From Hortaea werneckii (taxonomy: Eukaryota > Ascomycota > Dothideomycetes > Mycosphaerellales > Teratosphaeriaceae): a stretch of 64,000 nt of DNA. The DNA lies in contig JBAOKB010000182.1 of NCBI GenBank assembly GCA_037044905.1, forward strand, positions 372,001 to 436,000, given 5' to 3'. Both the position numbers and the translations under genes were made by a program. Under the pieces are notes generated by a model. It saw only the letters and a program-made list of their open reading frames with translations, ran no database searches and was not told the origin of the DNA. Numbering within the stretch: the first letter of the stretch is position 1; every line of letters starts with the position of its first letter. Below, one piece after another: positions 32,920-45,277 of the stretch.

Positions 32920-34975
32920 ACGACAGCAACATGTCTCCCAACGTCTTTGGGAACAGGAAATCATAGCACGACTACAGGTACACAGTACTGCCAGTAGAAT
33001 TAATGCCGTCGATATTAACAGCCGTCGGGTTTTTGTCTGCTTCTCTGATGCTTCATTGGTGTGATATCGTTGAGGTCAAGAGCCCTGGAGGTCTTCCGTG
33101 CCCAGGTAATCGGTTACCTTTGATGACGTTAAATAGCCCGCACAATCACAGCAACAGCCTGGGTAAATGTTGGCCACCGGCTAAATCACATTGCGGTATA
33201 TACAAGCGAGTGCAGCCATGTCTGTTCCAGCTCATTCGTCTCGTGAAGCTAGTCAAGGGAGCCGCTTAAGACGTTCGGCAAAGGATGTGGTTGTCATCGG
33301 CATGCCGTGTCTCGGAATGGCTATTAGCCGAGAGAATGCCCAAGGGGCATACGGGGCCGGACGCAACTTGTTGGGGGCGCTCTTGGCATTCATCTCCATC
33401 ACATAGTACCGTGTATTGACTCGCCTGTTCTGGCAAATACAAGACATGTGAGCCGTTGAAGCAGGGCGGGAGGTCATTGCTGCGGCATTATCGGCTGCTG
33501 CGCTGCCTGTCTCCCCTGCACTGGCACAGTGTTCAGGATTCGTCTGTGCTGTGTCAGCTCGAGTAGATGCATTGTGCATGCATGTACTGTATTCAGAACG
33601 GGGTACCGTAAGCCGATTGGCGTGTAGGCGGTCGAGTCTACGGAGGTACCGTCTGTGCACAATCTCGATCTCCGTAATGTCTAGCATCTGCACCCCAATC
33701 CATGGCTTGCTGACACTCGTCCCAATGGGATCGTGGGCATACATCGCTTCACGTTTTCGACGGACCGACATATGAGCTACTAGCTGAAAAAGCATAGTTT
33801 GATTATTGTGAAAAAATGCCTGCCTAGGAAGACTTATAACGATGACGCTTGAAAACTCGCGGCTGGTAAGAGTAGCCAGCACCTCCCACGCGGAGTCTCA
33901 CGAGCTCGCCGTGGGTACTGCAGCGGCGGCATCCGTATGCCAGCGCAGGTGAAGTGAATGTAGTGTGTGCGGTAAAGCTGAGCCCCGCCACTAGTGACGA
34001 TTCAGATCTTCACGGATGTACGGGTAACAAGCCAGAAGCGCACCGGGCATGAACACGCGGCACACGCAGTTCCTTGATATCCCTGCTCGTAGGATTCTTC
34101 GTCCAACACAGATATGCGATCTCCGTCAGAAGCCGATCGTGCCGGCTGCTTCATGCACACGGCCGAGTGATTGTGATTTGCCCGCGATATTGCTTTTGCA
34201 GCATGTGTACGTGCGGTAGAGTTGCAGCATAGACTAATGACGAAGGCGCTACAGCATAACCGTCAAGATTAGCCAAGCCTACTTCCGGTCGGCCTGATCT
34301 AGACTGATATCGTCGTCTGATCCAGCGAGTTGCCGGCTGCTTCATCCGGCACTGCCTAGCCTACCAAGTTCATTTTTGAGGTCTTTCGTTTCCGGGATAC
34401 GGAGCCCTTGTCTCGGTACATTGACAAATTATGCCTGAGAATTGCACTTCCTCCATTTGTCCATACCACTGCGGATGTACTTGTAGCGGAAGCTCTGTTG
34501 ACAGTGGCAGACTGTCAATGGCTTTAGCGAGTATTCTCTTGGCCCCACAGACGCCTTCTTGATTGGACAGAGGCGGAGATCGTACAGCATATACTGCGAT
34601 TTGGCACGCTTGGCTCTGCGTAATACCCTTTCTGTGTCTGACAGAGGAAGACTGGGCTCCGGAACCAGAAAAGCTCCGTTCTGGCACGAAGCGCGTAGGC
34701 GACGAGATAACGGCATGCCTCATTCTTCCTCCAATTTATTAGGCCGCTCAGATATCTTAAGAGGTAAGATCAACCCGAAGGCGGCACGACTTTCCACGCT
34801 CCATCTGATCAGAAACGGGAAATGCACTCCAACCTTCCTCTTGATATGCATGGTATCTCTAGCCGTGTGACCGCAGTCCGACATGTCGAGTGGACATATC
34901 ATTCTTCGCATCATCTTGCAACGTCGTCATCTGACAACAAAGCGATGTCGATCTCTCGCGTTGCCAGCCTGGCCG
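32920..34975. other. 2-kb intergenic, no gene seen
   Basis: A 209-codon minus-strand frame at 33253-33882 has no recognisable domain and looks random. A 15-bp direct repeat TGCCGGCTGCTTCAT occurs at 34140-34154 and 34331-34345. Nothing else is supported. Confidence 0.4.
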
Positions 34976-36020
34976 CTACTGAGTTTCCTTCCCTCCTTTC
35001 TTTTCTGCGATGTCAAGATGTTCAAACTCCCTGCGCGCGAGCTGGACGTTGATCCGTGCAGCGTTGAAAGCCGCCTCGTCGCCAGGCATGACAACCGCTA
35101 TATTGGTGTTTTCCGTCAAGCGTGTGATGAAGAACATGAAGTCGCCAGTCTTAATTTGCATCTCCGCAAAGCTGACCTCAGACGCATTGGTGCCTGTGTG
35201 CTTTGCCATAGAATGCTTGTGGGTTTTCAGAATGCTGCTGATCCGTTCAAAGCGATCCGCGTACGGGTTGCGTGTTTCGACGCCTCGTGTTATGTGCGTG
35301 ACAACAAGACACGTGGTACGCTCGTACAGGATCAGCTCACGGGCTTCTAGCAGCTCTGCTAGCTTGCGAAGCATGTTCTCGATTACAGTTGCATTAGGTA
35401 CCAGGAAGTAGATGACCTGCGTCCAGGCCCTGTAAAGACTTTGGTCCCATATGGAAGTGGCCCAGAATTCGACCTGTTGGTCGTGGAAACCTTCGTCGAT
35501 GCAGGTAGCTCGGACGTCGGCGGTACGCTGGCTGAGAATGCGCGATCTTTGGTCTGTTGGCACCAGGTCCATCTTGTGGATAAGAACAAAGATCTTGCTG
35601 TTCGGGCTGAATTCCTGTAGAGCTCGAATGGTCGAGCTAAAGCCGAGCAGATCGGCGTTGGCTTCTTTGGAGGAGATATCGAAGACAAAGATCAGTACCG
35701 CCACGGAGCTAAACACGTGCGAACGTTGGTTGGTGAGGTAAGATTCCACGAAGGAGTCTTGACTGGGCGAGGTGTTAGCCTTTTAAGCATCTAATGCACG
35801 CCTACACCATAGATACACACCCTCCGCAGTCCCACAGGTTGAGCATGAGGTTGCCCATGAATCTAATGTTGCTGTGCTCGACATCCACGGTGGCGCCTAA
35901 TCGTCGCACATCCTTGGCGACGTAGTTGCTGAAGATAATGGAGCGCATTGACGACTTGCCGGCACCCGATCGGCCCATGAGCAAGACCTTGCGCTGTTTC
36001 TGCCGCCTGCTGCGTTCCAT
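34976..36020 (-). CDS. GTR1: Rag-family GTPase Gtr1 (RagA/B-like)
   Basis: Exons 35821-36020 and 34976-35762 (58-nt intron) give 328 residues. The start MERSRRQKQRKVLLMG leads into the P-loop GRSGAGKSS. LGATVDVEHSNIRFMGN supplies the switch I region, LWDCGGQDSF the G3 motif, and LIHKMDLV the G4-like HKMD typical of Rag GTPases. The C-terminal roadblock-like half (CLVVTHITRG, FERISSILKTHKHS) follows. Gtr1 pairs with Gtr2 on the vacuole in the EGO complex and signals amino-acid sufficiency to TORC1. Length is near yeast Gtr1 (310). It is head to head with UBC7; only 279 bp separate the two ATGs. Confidence 0.93.
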
Positions 36021-36299
36021 CTTGTGCAAGAGAGGGTGGAGAGAATGATGAAGTATGGTCGGGACGGAAGGGGAGTGCTATACCGAGAAGCGCGAGCGCA
36101 TCGCATCTTCCCATCTTCCCAGATTGGAAGTCGCGCCATCTCGAGCGAGCCGAACTCGGGCCGGCCGCGAAGTGAGTGAATGCCGGTCAGATAGTACGGA
36201 AGTACATCATCATCTACATCTTTATAGACATCTTTATAGACATCTTGATACAGCAGCACCGCAGAATCTCGATTCGCTCACGCACCACACCACACCACC
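36021..36299. promoter_or_regulatory. Bidirectional GTR1/UBC7 promoter
   Basis: This 279-bp spacer lies between two divergent ATGs. Near the UBC7 side (about 36217-36252) it holds three near-identical 12-bp units of ACATCTTTATAG, each with a TTTATA core, plus a pyrimidine/CACCACA stretch just before the UBC7 start. Confidence 0.6.
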
Positions 36300-36859
36300 A
36301 TGAATTCAGTCGCGTCCAAGCGGCTCTTTCAAGAATATAAACACCTGACCACCGATCCGCCCGATGGCATCACGGCGGGCCCAGTCAATGAGGATGACCT
36401 GTTCGTCTGGGAGGCCATGATCCAAGGCCCCGAAGGCACGCCGTACGAGGGAGGTGTCTTCCCGGCCGAACTGAAGTTTCCCAAGGACTACCCGCTCATG
36501 CCGCCCACCATGAAGTTCCTCTGTGATCTCTGGCATCCCAACGGTAACAAGCCCCTGCACCCACTCTCCTTTCCCCGCATCTGGATCTTTCTGACCATGC
36601 CACAGTCTATCCCAATGGCAACGTCTGTATCTCCATCCTGCACCCGCCCGGCGACGATCCGAATCACTACGAGCAAGCGTCGGAGCGCTGGAGCCCTATC
36701 CAGAGCGTCGAGAAGATCCTCATCTCCGTCATGAGCATGATCGCTGAGCCCAACGACGAGTCACCAGCCAATGTGGATGCGGCAAGGATGTGGCGGGAGA
36801 GGAAGCCTGAGTTCGACCAGCGGGTGAAGGCAGATGTGAGACGGAGCCTCGGTCTGTAA
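36300..36859 (+). CDS. UBC7: Ubiquitin-conjugating enzyme E2 Ubc7 (UBE2G-like)
   Basis: Exons 36300-36543 and 36606-36859 (62-nt intron) encode 165 residues, the same length as yeast Ubc7. The text runs MNSVASKRLFQEYKHLTTDP, WEAMIQGPEGTPYEGGVFPA and YPLMPPTMKFLCDLWHPNVY, with the HPN motif and then NGNVCISILHPPGDDP. The catalytic Cys falls at residue 89, as in yeast. The acidic insertion after the Cys (PPGDDPNHYEQASERW) is diagnostic of the Ubc7/Cdc34 class. Ubc7 works with Cue1 and the Hrd1/Doa10 ligases at the ER membrane in ERAD. The intron falls between HPN and the catalytic loop. Frame intact. Confidence 0.95.
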
Positions 36860-37101
36860 TTTGGAGTCTGACAAAAGTTCGCGAAACGGATGATTCGTCG
36901 TCCACTGGGTATTAGCGAGGAGTATGGCGTTTGCCATCATGATGATGTTGATATGAGACAAAACGAGGTATGAAGCATACAAGTATCTATGTACGGATAC
37001 CCACGCCCGGCCGTTGCTTGCATATCCGTCCGGCTATGCCTCATGAAAGTCGACGTTCCTTCCCTTACACGAATCAAAACATTGGTTGTTTGACCGGCCA
37101 C

Positions 37102-39533
37102 TTACTGCCTGCTCGACTTACTTGCCTTGGACACCTTGCTGGCCGCATCGTCGGCGCTCATCACCTCCCGTAGTCTGCTCTCCGGCTTCGACTGCAATAC
37201 GTCTCGCCCAGCTTTCTGCTCTCTCTGCCGCCTAGAGACTTGACTGCTGCCTTCTGGTTCCTCAGGCAACGCTCCGGTTCTGAAAGTGTCTTGCTCGGCT
37301 TTTCTAGGGTCGTTCTCAGGAGTCAGAGCCGATATCTCCTGTCCACCGTGGTAACCTGCCAGCATCTCATTAGTAGTCCGATGAAGCACGAGCTCAGCGC
37401 CTGTCTGTCCGGACGGGCGGAGCTCAGACATGCGTGACGCTTTTGACGCCTTAGAACCAGAAGACCTTGCACTGCTAGCGACACTGCGGGCCTCTGAAGC
37501 TGCATCGCTTGCGTTGTGTCTGATCTTAGCATCGTGTGTTGGGGCTCTTGCGGATACTATAGATCGTGCGTCGTCCCGATAGTCTCGGGTTGGTGCGTAT
37601 GAGACCTTTGATTTGGCCTCATTATTCTCAGCTTCATCCGCCTTCTTATCAGGGAGCTGTGCTAGATTCGCCGCTGTAAGCTGGCTCCTCTTGCTTGCTT
37701 TACTTGCGGTCGATGCAACCTCAGACTCTCCAGCTTCGCGGATGGCAGGCATTGAAAGATTGGCCAAGCGATTCAATGCTGCCTGTTCTGTCAGACTTGC
37801 GCTCCTACGAGCTTTCGATGCCTCAACACGTTCATCGCTGCCTGCAGCTGCTGTTGGAAAGATCCGTCGCCTCTCTTGCTCCTCCTTGACGAGGTTGAGA
37901 CCACACTTTCATTGTCTCTTGCTTGACGTCTAGAGGGACTTGACGCTTTGCTAACGGTAGATGCAGCGTCTTGATGCCACGATAGCGCTTTTAAAGGCTC
38001 TGAAGAGTCAAGAGCTCTGCTTACTGTAGACCGTGGGTACTCTATCTGAGCGGGTTCAGCCTTAGCCTTCTTCGTTGAAGCTAAGGCCATGCTCGCGCCA
38101 TCGTTCTGGAACGATTGCAGCGCATACCCGCTCTCGCTAGACTGGTACGCTTTCGGCATTTTGCCTGGAGATGCTACGCTGTCGGTACCGTACACGTCCT
38201 TAGAGCTGGACGGCTTCGGACTCTTCACTACGGTGACTTGTGCGTCGGATGCTGGGGCCGGAAGAGCCTTCATCTTCTTCTTCGAAGATGTCGAGATCTT
38301 GCTGGCATTGTCGTCTACTGGGCCATACGAGTAAGCAGCCGGCCCTGGCGAGAGTTTTGGAATCGCTGGGCTTATCTCGCCAGGCTGCTGCTGCGAGGCC
38401 TCTATTTTCTTTTGTGTCTGTTGTACATGCGTCATCTTTTGGCCAACGACCTTATTGATCGTCTTTTCGACGGCACGCTGGATCCTGCCTTCCGAGGCAT
38501 TGTTGTCCAGGCTTTGTAGAGCCTTGCCGACTGCTCCACTGGCTGACTGCATGTCTTCTTTTGTGGCCAGCCCACTCATTCGCTGGGTCAAAGCTCCGCC
38601 AATAAGACTCTCTATATCGGCAGGATTCACTCTGGATGCTCTGACCTCCGCGATAAGCTGCTGTAGCACGCCCATGTCGAAAGCTGGCGCTTGGGGCAGA
38701 GGATTTGATGCCACTGCCTGCGCCATCTGGGCCATATCTTGTGTATGTCTCTGCTGTAGCTCCATCTGTGCTTGATTCTGACTGGCAATTTGTGCCTGGA
38801 GAGCAGCGATTTGTCGATCTTTGGCATCCCGATCTTTTCGGTCCTGTACCGACGAGTTCTTCGCTTCCTGGAGGTCACCTTTCAATCCCTGCATCTGGCG
38901 GGAAAATTCCTTCTCCTGGGATGCCCATCGCTGCTCCATGGTAGCCAGAAGCTGTTGATGCTGGCTCCGAGATTCTTCCAGATCCTGCTGGCTGGGATTT
39001 GAGGGAGCTGGGAGTTGCAAAGGTTGCTGTTGATACGCATCCGCTGTGGATGTCTGCACGGATTGCTGAGACGGTGCTGGGGGAGCAGGCAGAGCAGGTG
39101 TTCTTTGGTCCGGTACACTGGCTTGACTTGTCTGGAAAGCATTCTGCATCGCATTGCTCATCATTTGCTGGGCATGCAGCATGTTCTGATTGTGCAATCG
39201 GTTCGCATGATGCACGGCCTGGTCATGGAAATTGTTGTGCCATTCCAAATGGTTTTGCGGGCTCTGGATACTAAATGGACTGTGCGCCGGCGGTAATGGG
39301 GGCATCGGCGTTGGAATTCGGTCTTGGAATATACTCTGGGACGTCGAGCTCCAACTCGTGCTTGAAGAGTGGTATTGCATCTTCATTCGGCCATCGTCGA
39401 AAGCAAAATTCTGCTGGCTTTGTTTGAAATCACCTGCTCTGGCCGGCGTCCCCGGCATCCCTGGTGAAGATACGGGGTGTCCTGGACATGGCTGACCCAT
39501 TGAATGGAATCCGCCACAGTTCTGGCAAGCCAT
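37102..39533 (-). CDS. Gln-rich coiled-coil protein with N-terminal CxxC/H zinc-knuckle-like motif; frame joined across 37828
   Basis: The start is placed at 39533 (MACQNCGGFHSMGQPCPGHP), giving a short Cys/His motif that could bind zinc. A Gln/Pro-rich region with HNNFHDQAVHHANRL, a long Gln-rich coiled coil (LLATMEQRWASQEKEFSRQM; QIASQNQAQMELQQRHTQ), and Ser/Lys repeats of the type SKASKS through the C-terminal half follow. At about 37828 the frame changes. Either one base is missing (the text EASKARRSASLTEQAALNRL continues smoothly) or a 47-nt GTGTTG..ACAG intron is removed, which also keeps frame. The tail has ARSVASSARSSGSKASKASR and ends KVSKASKSSRQ. No known family is recognised. The composition suggests a scaffold or phase-separating protein; that is inference. 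Confidence 0.6.
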
Positions 39534-40509
39534 ATCGGCTATTACCGGTCGTAGTATATCGTAAGTTGAAGAGCGAGAAGTCAAGGCGTAATTAGCCTGG
39601 CGGTCACTTCAGGTTTACAGAAGGAAATGTTTCAAAAGAAAGAATGGGATAGTGACCAGCTCAGGAAAGGGGGCATTTCTTGACTTATACAGCAATGAGA
39701 GTATACTAGAATGCGTTTAAAAATCATTAACTGTTCAATTCTTTGGAAGCTAGTGACCAGAACGCACTTGTCTAATACATTTAATGTATTAACTGTCGCC
39801 ATCGACGTTTGCTGGTTTGCTGCCGCTGGAGCGATATCACAATGTCTTCTGACTCACAGGCGATATCTCGACTTTGTTTGTTAGGATCGATCACCCTAGT
39901 CCCTAATTCTCTCTACAACAGAGCTCTGCGGAAGATGAGCCTGACTGATGACATCTTACACCAGCACCTCGCATTCAGTCTAACCCATAAATTGATTCGT
40001 ATTCCATGATTCCTGGTGTTCAAGCATTGTGAACCAGCAGCAAACAAGCAGAAGCAGTCCGTTGTACGTATGCAGTGGATTTGATCATGAAAGCGCATAG
40101 GCGTGGACAGGCACTCTGGCAGACGTTTGTCATGCCAGCAATACAATATGTAATAAACGAACCTTTGTGATAGGATGTCTGCAGAGCTAGACCTGCTTAT
40201 GCAAGGTCGTTCTTTGGGAAATTTATAGAAGGGAATTCATGTGAGATCACGCTGTCATATCCTTTCGGTTGTTGGTATCGTACATGTTCGAATCCTGCCA
40301 CCCAACCTTCCCAGAACGCCACGCTAACAAATTGCAGTCCAGCCGCTATACCGCTCAAAAGGGTTTACAGGAAAATAAGTAGAGACCATGGCCCAAAAAC
40401 AAATGCTATGCGTAATGACCAATTCGTCCACCTACGAGAGACAGCTCACACCTACTAGGCCAGCGGCCACCTAACTTTCAATCCTTCAGCCCATCGTCCA
40501 TAGAGGACG
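39534..40509. other. Intergenic, AT-richer spacer
   Basis: This lies between two minus-strand genes (3' of the germinal-centre kinase on the left edge is at 40510). No gene is supported. A GTTCGAATCC string near 40283-40292 resembles a B box, but no tRNA fold was found around it. Confidence 0.4.
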
Positions 40510-42593
40510 TCAGCAAGCATCCAACATGCTCCATACCAGGCTCCACTTTACCGGGCATTTTGTCTTCCGAGTTTGCTTCTCTTTGTCAGGCTCGGCTTGC
40601 TGATTTGTACGCATCTTTTTAAGATGAGGGTTGTGAGGGTTAAGAACGAGTTTGCCGGGGCTGCCACTTGGCTTGGAAGGCGTGGAGGGTAGCTCACTCG
40701 TCCGTCGCGGTTTTGATGGCGAAGACCGAGGAGTCATGTCTCGACTTGCGACTTCCGCTTCTGAAACAAGCATGCTCTTTTTAGGTGGTGACATTCTTAA
40801 AGACGCAAGCTGAGCATTGGCAACCCGTTGGGGAAGCAAAATACTAGCCAGCTTTGGGTCTCCTTGTACTCTGTCCATGATAGCTTTCAGCAAGATGAGC
40901 TCGCCCTCCGGATCAATCTCGTCGAGCGCAGACCAAGCCTCAACAACCTTGCCAAGTGCATCTCTCTTCGTGGCGTCTCCGGTGGCAGCGTGGCTTTCCT
41001 GGAACGCCGGGTCCACGCACTTAGCGAAGGCTCTGCGTCCCAGAATTGCCTCCTTGGTTGCAGCGACTACAGATGGGCGGCGCTCTGCCTGCGGCGGTGG
41101 AGGCTTGTTTTCGGAGTCGCTATCGAACACACTATCCTGTGGCGATCCTGCACTCTGCGGTGGCGAAGCAGGTTGGCTTCCCGAGGAAACTCGTTTAAAT
41201 TGACGCACTGTAGAAGTGCTGTTTCCAAAAGACATGTCGAGACTCAACGGTTGCTTAGGTTGCTGTACGCTAATTCTGCGAGCTGTCGGCGTATTGACGG
41301 ATGGTTTTCGGCTGATGCGCCGTGCTGTTGGCGACGCTGTCGAGACCTTTCGTGTAGTCATGGCAGTAGCTTTGCGTTGACTGCTCAAACGAGGTTTTGG
41401 GGTTCTGATTGTCGACAGATCCTTTGTAGGAGTGAGAGTGCTTGAATTAGTCATGTCTCCCAGGGGTGCAGCGTCAAGGCTCATGCCCTCCAGTGCTGCT
41501 GCAGCTTCTCCAACTTCAGAACCATCGTCCGAGGGAATGCGTTCCAACTTGCGTCTCTTCATGGTCTGCGGGCTCTGTACTGGCATTCGCACTGTCGAGT
41601 TAGGCTTCACCGTTTCAAACACCCATTCGTCATCGTCATCTTCTTCCGCAGCGCCCATATCCTTCAGAGTCTCTTCGTAGTATCTCAAGTCCTTCTCCCG
41701 CACTGTGCCTTCTTGCTCGTAACTCCTTGCTCTTTGCACTATCTCCTGCAAGGCGTCTGTCTTTGCGGCTCGGCGGATGAAAGAATGTTTGAGAAGCGCA
41801 CGTGCAGTTGGCCGTCTCTCAGGGTCCTTGTTGAGACATAACGCAACGAAGTCTTTGAATTCTCTGGTCCAGTTGTTGCCTTCAAGCCTCGGTGGCTTCT
41901 CTTTTGGTATGAGAAAGAGTACCTTCATCGGATGAACATCGCTTCGAGGTGGCTGACCGAGGGCCATCTCCATGGCTGTGATACCTAATGACCAGATGTC
42001 TGCATGAAAGTCGTAGCCTGCCTCCTGGATGACTTCTGGCGCCATCCAAAATGGGGTGCCCACAAATGTAAGCCTTTGGGATTTGATGTTGGTCAGCTGA
42101 GCAGCCACACCGAAATCGGCAATCTTGACTTGACCCGTCTCAGACAATAGGATGTTGGCAGCTTTTATATCTCGGTGGATCTTGCCAGTACTGTGTAGGT
42201 AGTCCAGCCCCTGCAGCAGCTCTCGCAGAATGATGGCAATATACTGTTCGGCGATAGCTCCGGGTTTCAGCAGGTCTAAGCAGCTCCCGCCGCCCAAGTA
42301 TTCCATGACTATCCATAGCTTGACGCCACGCACGAAAGATGCCTTATACGACGTGACGTATTCGCTCGAGCATGTGGCAAGTAAGCTGATCTCCTGTTGA
42401 ATCTCGCGAATGTCGTCGTCGCTGCCTTCGAGATCGATGTGTTTGATTGCTACGAGGTCGCCGGTTGCCTTTTCGATCGCTTTGTACACCACGCCGAAGG
42501 AGCCGCCTGTGTAGTGTCAGCCTCGGAAATTCAGGTGCAGACGGAAGAAGACATACTGCCCAGCTCCTCCAACATCTGATACTCTTCTGCCAT
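40510..42593 (-). CDS. STE20/germinal-centre family protein kinase
   Basis: Exons 42557-42593 and 40510-42506 (50-nt intron) give 677 residues. The kinase domain is N-terminal: MAEEYQMLEELGSGSFGVVY (glycine loop from G12), VAIKHIDLEG (K34), IHRDIKAANILLS, KIADFGVAAQLT, TPFWMAPEVI and WSLGITAMEMALGQPP, ending near residue 265. The order with an N-terminal catalytic domain, IHRDIKAAN and GTPFWMAPE marks a germinal-centre kinase (GCK-III/MST-like: Sps1, S. pombe Nak1/Sid1/Ppk11, Neurospora MST-1/POD-6 group). The C-terminal 400 residues are disordered with Ser/Thr/Pro-rich repeats (RRISRKPSV, ARRISVQQP) and several basic phosphosite-like motifs. The likely role is polarity/septation signalling. 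The exact orthologue cannot be fixed by eye. Frame intact. Confidence 0.9.
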
Positions 42594-43930
42594 AGTGCTG
42601 GACTGTGTCTGGAGTCTTGTTCTCTTGCGCTATGCTATGCCTATGCAGTGTTTGCAGTGCCGCCGCCGCACCAGTACAGGCTGAGAGAAGGCGAGCAAGC
42701 GGTGTCGTGGGGCGAAAGGGGCATAAGGATACTGTCAAGGAATGGTTGGGCGGCGGTGGGAGACATAAGTAGTGAAGTGAAGCAGCGCATAGAGCAGGAG
42801 ACCTAAAGCCTGACCGCCCTGGCTATCTGAGCCGTGGTGACTATACGCTGGCTACTGCTTTCCTACTACCACCTCCTAGCCGGCGATCGTTCGTGAGTCG
42901 CCTAGCAACCGGAAGGCCCGATGCTTCGGCCCGCGCTCGTGCCAGGCTGTTTCGAATCTGTCACCTCTTACCGCATCGAGTTATTATCCTTCGTCGACAT
43001 GTCTGAAATAACCATCATACTGTAAATCCATAGGCTTTGCCATCAGGAATAGGTGCCATTCGTGGTGCCGTTCGCATCTGCTACTGAAGAGTGCGACCGG
43101 CAATTCGTCGTCCTGTCGCCGACAGCTATCCTACATGACCAACCCAGGATCCCGGGATCCTATCGTAAGAAACGTTCCAACTCCCGGCCCCGCGAACCCC
43201 TGCCCGTTGAACCTGTTTTCTTCTCGAAGCTCACCGCGAGTCGAGCATGACGACAGCCGTCATTGTTACGAGGCGACATGCCGCGTCGTCCTTGTCCCTG
43301 TCCTTGTACGTGCACAGCTGTCTGTCCGAAAAAAATTCGACAAGCTGGGCGCTGATGGGCATCAAGCTAGAGCCTTTCCCGCTGGGAACCGCTCGTCCCC
43401 AGTGTGATCGTGTCATAGCGACTCGTGTCATGGCGACTGCGATGGCAGACGATGGTCAAGTCGTTCTCGTTTTCTAGAAGCATTCGAAATCCTTACTTGG
43501 CACGCGCGAAAGATGATGACATCGTCCCATCTGTTTATAGGTGCACACTGTGGCGTTCCAGCGCGACTTCTGTCGAGTCCCAAGAACAGTATGTCACGAT
43601 ATGCCAGAGAGCTGCTGGGTTCTGCCATGCTCTCGTACCGCTGACCCAGCGTGTTCACACATGAAGTGAACTGAAGAGCACGTAGATTTCAAGAGCTCTC
43701 TCTGGAAAAGAAGCACGGACAACCAAACGGCAGAAGCAAGAGAAAAGAAAAGAAAACGACACGGGCTTTTTGACTTCGCAAAGCATGGGTTTCCTGCTAT
43801 CTGCTCATAGTAACCAGCCTGTCATATCCCCACTACTAGGACACGCAGATGTCATAAACATCAATAAACCGAGCCTGTCGTTTTGCACGCCACTGAAGCG
43901 CTAAAACCAGCCACACCCATGCAGAAAGGC
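42594..43930. other. 1.3-kb intergenic, no gene seen
   Basis: This is the promoter side of the germinal-centre kinase and the 3' side of the CipC gene. A small inverted run (CCCAGGATCCCGGGATCC, 43141-43158) and a purine-rich stretch at 43735-43760 are visible. No protein or RNA gene is supported. Confidence 0.4.
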
Positions 43931-44527
43931 CTACCAGCCCTGTCTGTCGTTGATTGACTCGCGGAGGTGCCGAGGTGGCTCCTGGTAGTTGGGGTTGTAC
44001 TCATCGTACTGGCCTACATGGATTGAGGTCAGTACTCCAATTTTCTGTAAGGAATGAAAAGCAGTCAGACTAAGACATACCGTAGTGTTGGTCGTACATA
44101 GCCTCTGCGCGCCTCCTAGCCTCATACTTGGCCCTCTCGCGATCGATGTAGTCTGCGCCTTTGGTTTCGCAAAGCTTATCGACCTCACCGCCAGCAATGC
44201 CAGCAATAAGCTCTTTGGCAAAGGCGTGATTAATTTGCTTGCCTGTGAAAAGGATGGTCAGCACTTGAGGATTAGAACAACCCTTCACATTCGGCCTGGG
44301 CTTACCCTCCCGGCGCTGCTCATCCTCAAACAGCTTCATCGCACCAAAGGCAGCTCCACCGGCAAGAAGCTCGTGGCTGAACCTGCCCTCATGCTCATCA
44401 CCTTGGTCCTGGTTGTACACACGGTCGTCTAAGTTCGAAGAGTCAGTTCATAATGCTCACAAACCTCTTTCGGCGTGAATTCCTTTGAGTACGTACAGTG
44501 ATCCTGGCCTTCGCCCCAGCCGAACAT
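43931..44527 (-). CDS. CipC-like stress protein (DUF3759)
   Basis: Four exons (44497-44527, 44306-44428, 44081-44242, 43931-44013) with introns of 68, 63 and 67 nt encode 132 residues. The order is MFGWGEGQDHYDRVYNQD, FSHELLAGGAAFGAMKLFED, QRREGKQINHAFAKELIAG, GGEVDKLCETKGADYIDRER, and AMYDQHYGGQYDEYNPNYQ. This is the CipC family, first seen as a concanamycin-induced protein in Aspergillus and often abundant under stress or in hyphae. The molecular function is unknown. All splice junctions keep frame and recreate family-conserved text. No signal peptide is present. Confidence 0.92.
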
Positions 44528-45277
44528 CTTGTCGATTTGTTTGATATGTGAGTTGTTCTGACGTGTTGTTCCGATGTGTTGTTGATTGAAGTCTTGCCGC
44601 TTGCTGAAAGTAAGAAGCTCAGGGGAAAGTGGAGATGTGAGGTGTAGATGAAGGTCAAAAGAAGCCTGCAGAGCTCTGTAGTATATACAAGCATATGCGT
44701 GTCAGCAGACCCTTCGCCCCGCAGCACATGATTTGCAGCACATGATTTGCTATCAACGAGCATACGTGTGCAAGCAGAGCGGTGACCAGGCTGCCGATGG
44801 CGTCAAAAGTCGGTGCTGACGCATCATGGGAGCACTGCTGGCCCTCATTGAGCAACGGGCCTAGATCTGGCCATTGGAACGCAGAAAGAGTTCATTGGTA
44901 AATAGTGGGCATGATGCTGTGCAAGGTATTGACCAGGTAACGTCAGCCCCAGTGCACACTGTTGACCAGTTGCATTAGTGAGGACTGCGACGTTGCCTAC
45001 GTGCATCACTTCATCTACATAGGTAGGCTCGTGATCATGGGGCGTTCCACGTTTCACAGTTATCGAAGTGGATCCGCGAAAGGGAAGGAGATCAAGCTTT
45101 CGTGGGGGGAACGTCTAGCCAGTCAAGCTCATGAGACCCCTCTCTAGCCTCTCTCGGCAAGGCTTGTGCCGGGGAGTGGGACTGTGGGAGCCTTTCGTGT
45201 GAGGCGCATCCAAGCCACAGCTACTTGCGTCTCTCCATACGCCAATTACCTCACTTTTCATCCGTCCACTCGCCATC
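44528..45277. other. Divergent spacer CipC / esterase-fold gene
   Basis: This spacer lies between two head-to-head genes. It contains a TACATAGGTAGG stretch (45018-45029) related to the recurring CCTAGGTA motif and a short tandem duplication of CAGCACATGATTTG (about 44723-44750). No gene is supported. Confidence 0.4.

Noticed and set aside
33253..33882. 209-codon minus-strand frame in the spacer after the Zn2Cys6 gene
   Set aside because: The composition looks random, with no conserved motif and no supporting splice context.
40270..40310. B-box-like GTTCGAATCC suggesting a tRNA
   Set aside because: The flanks do not pair as a T-stem or acceptor stem, and no anticodon arm is found upstream.
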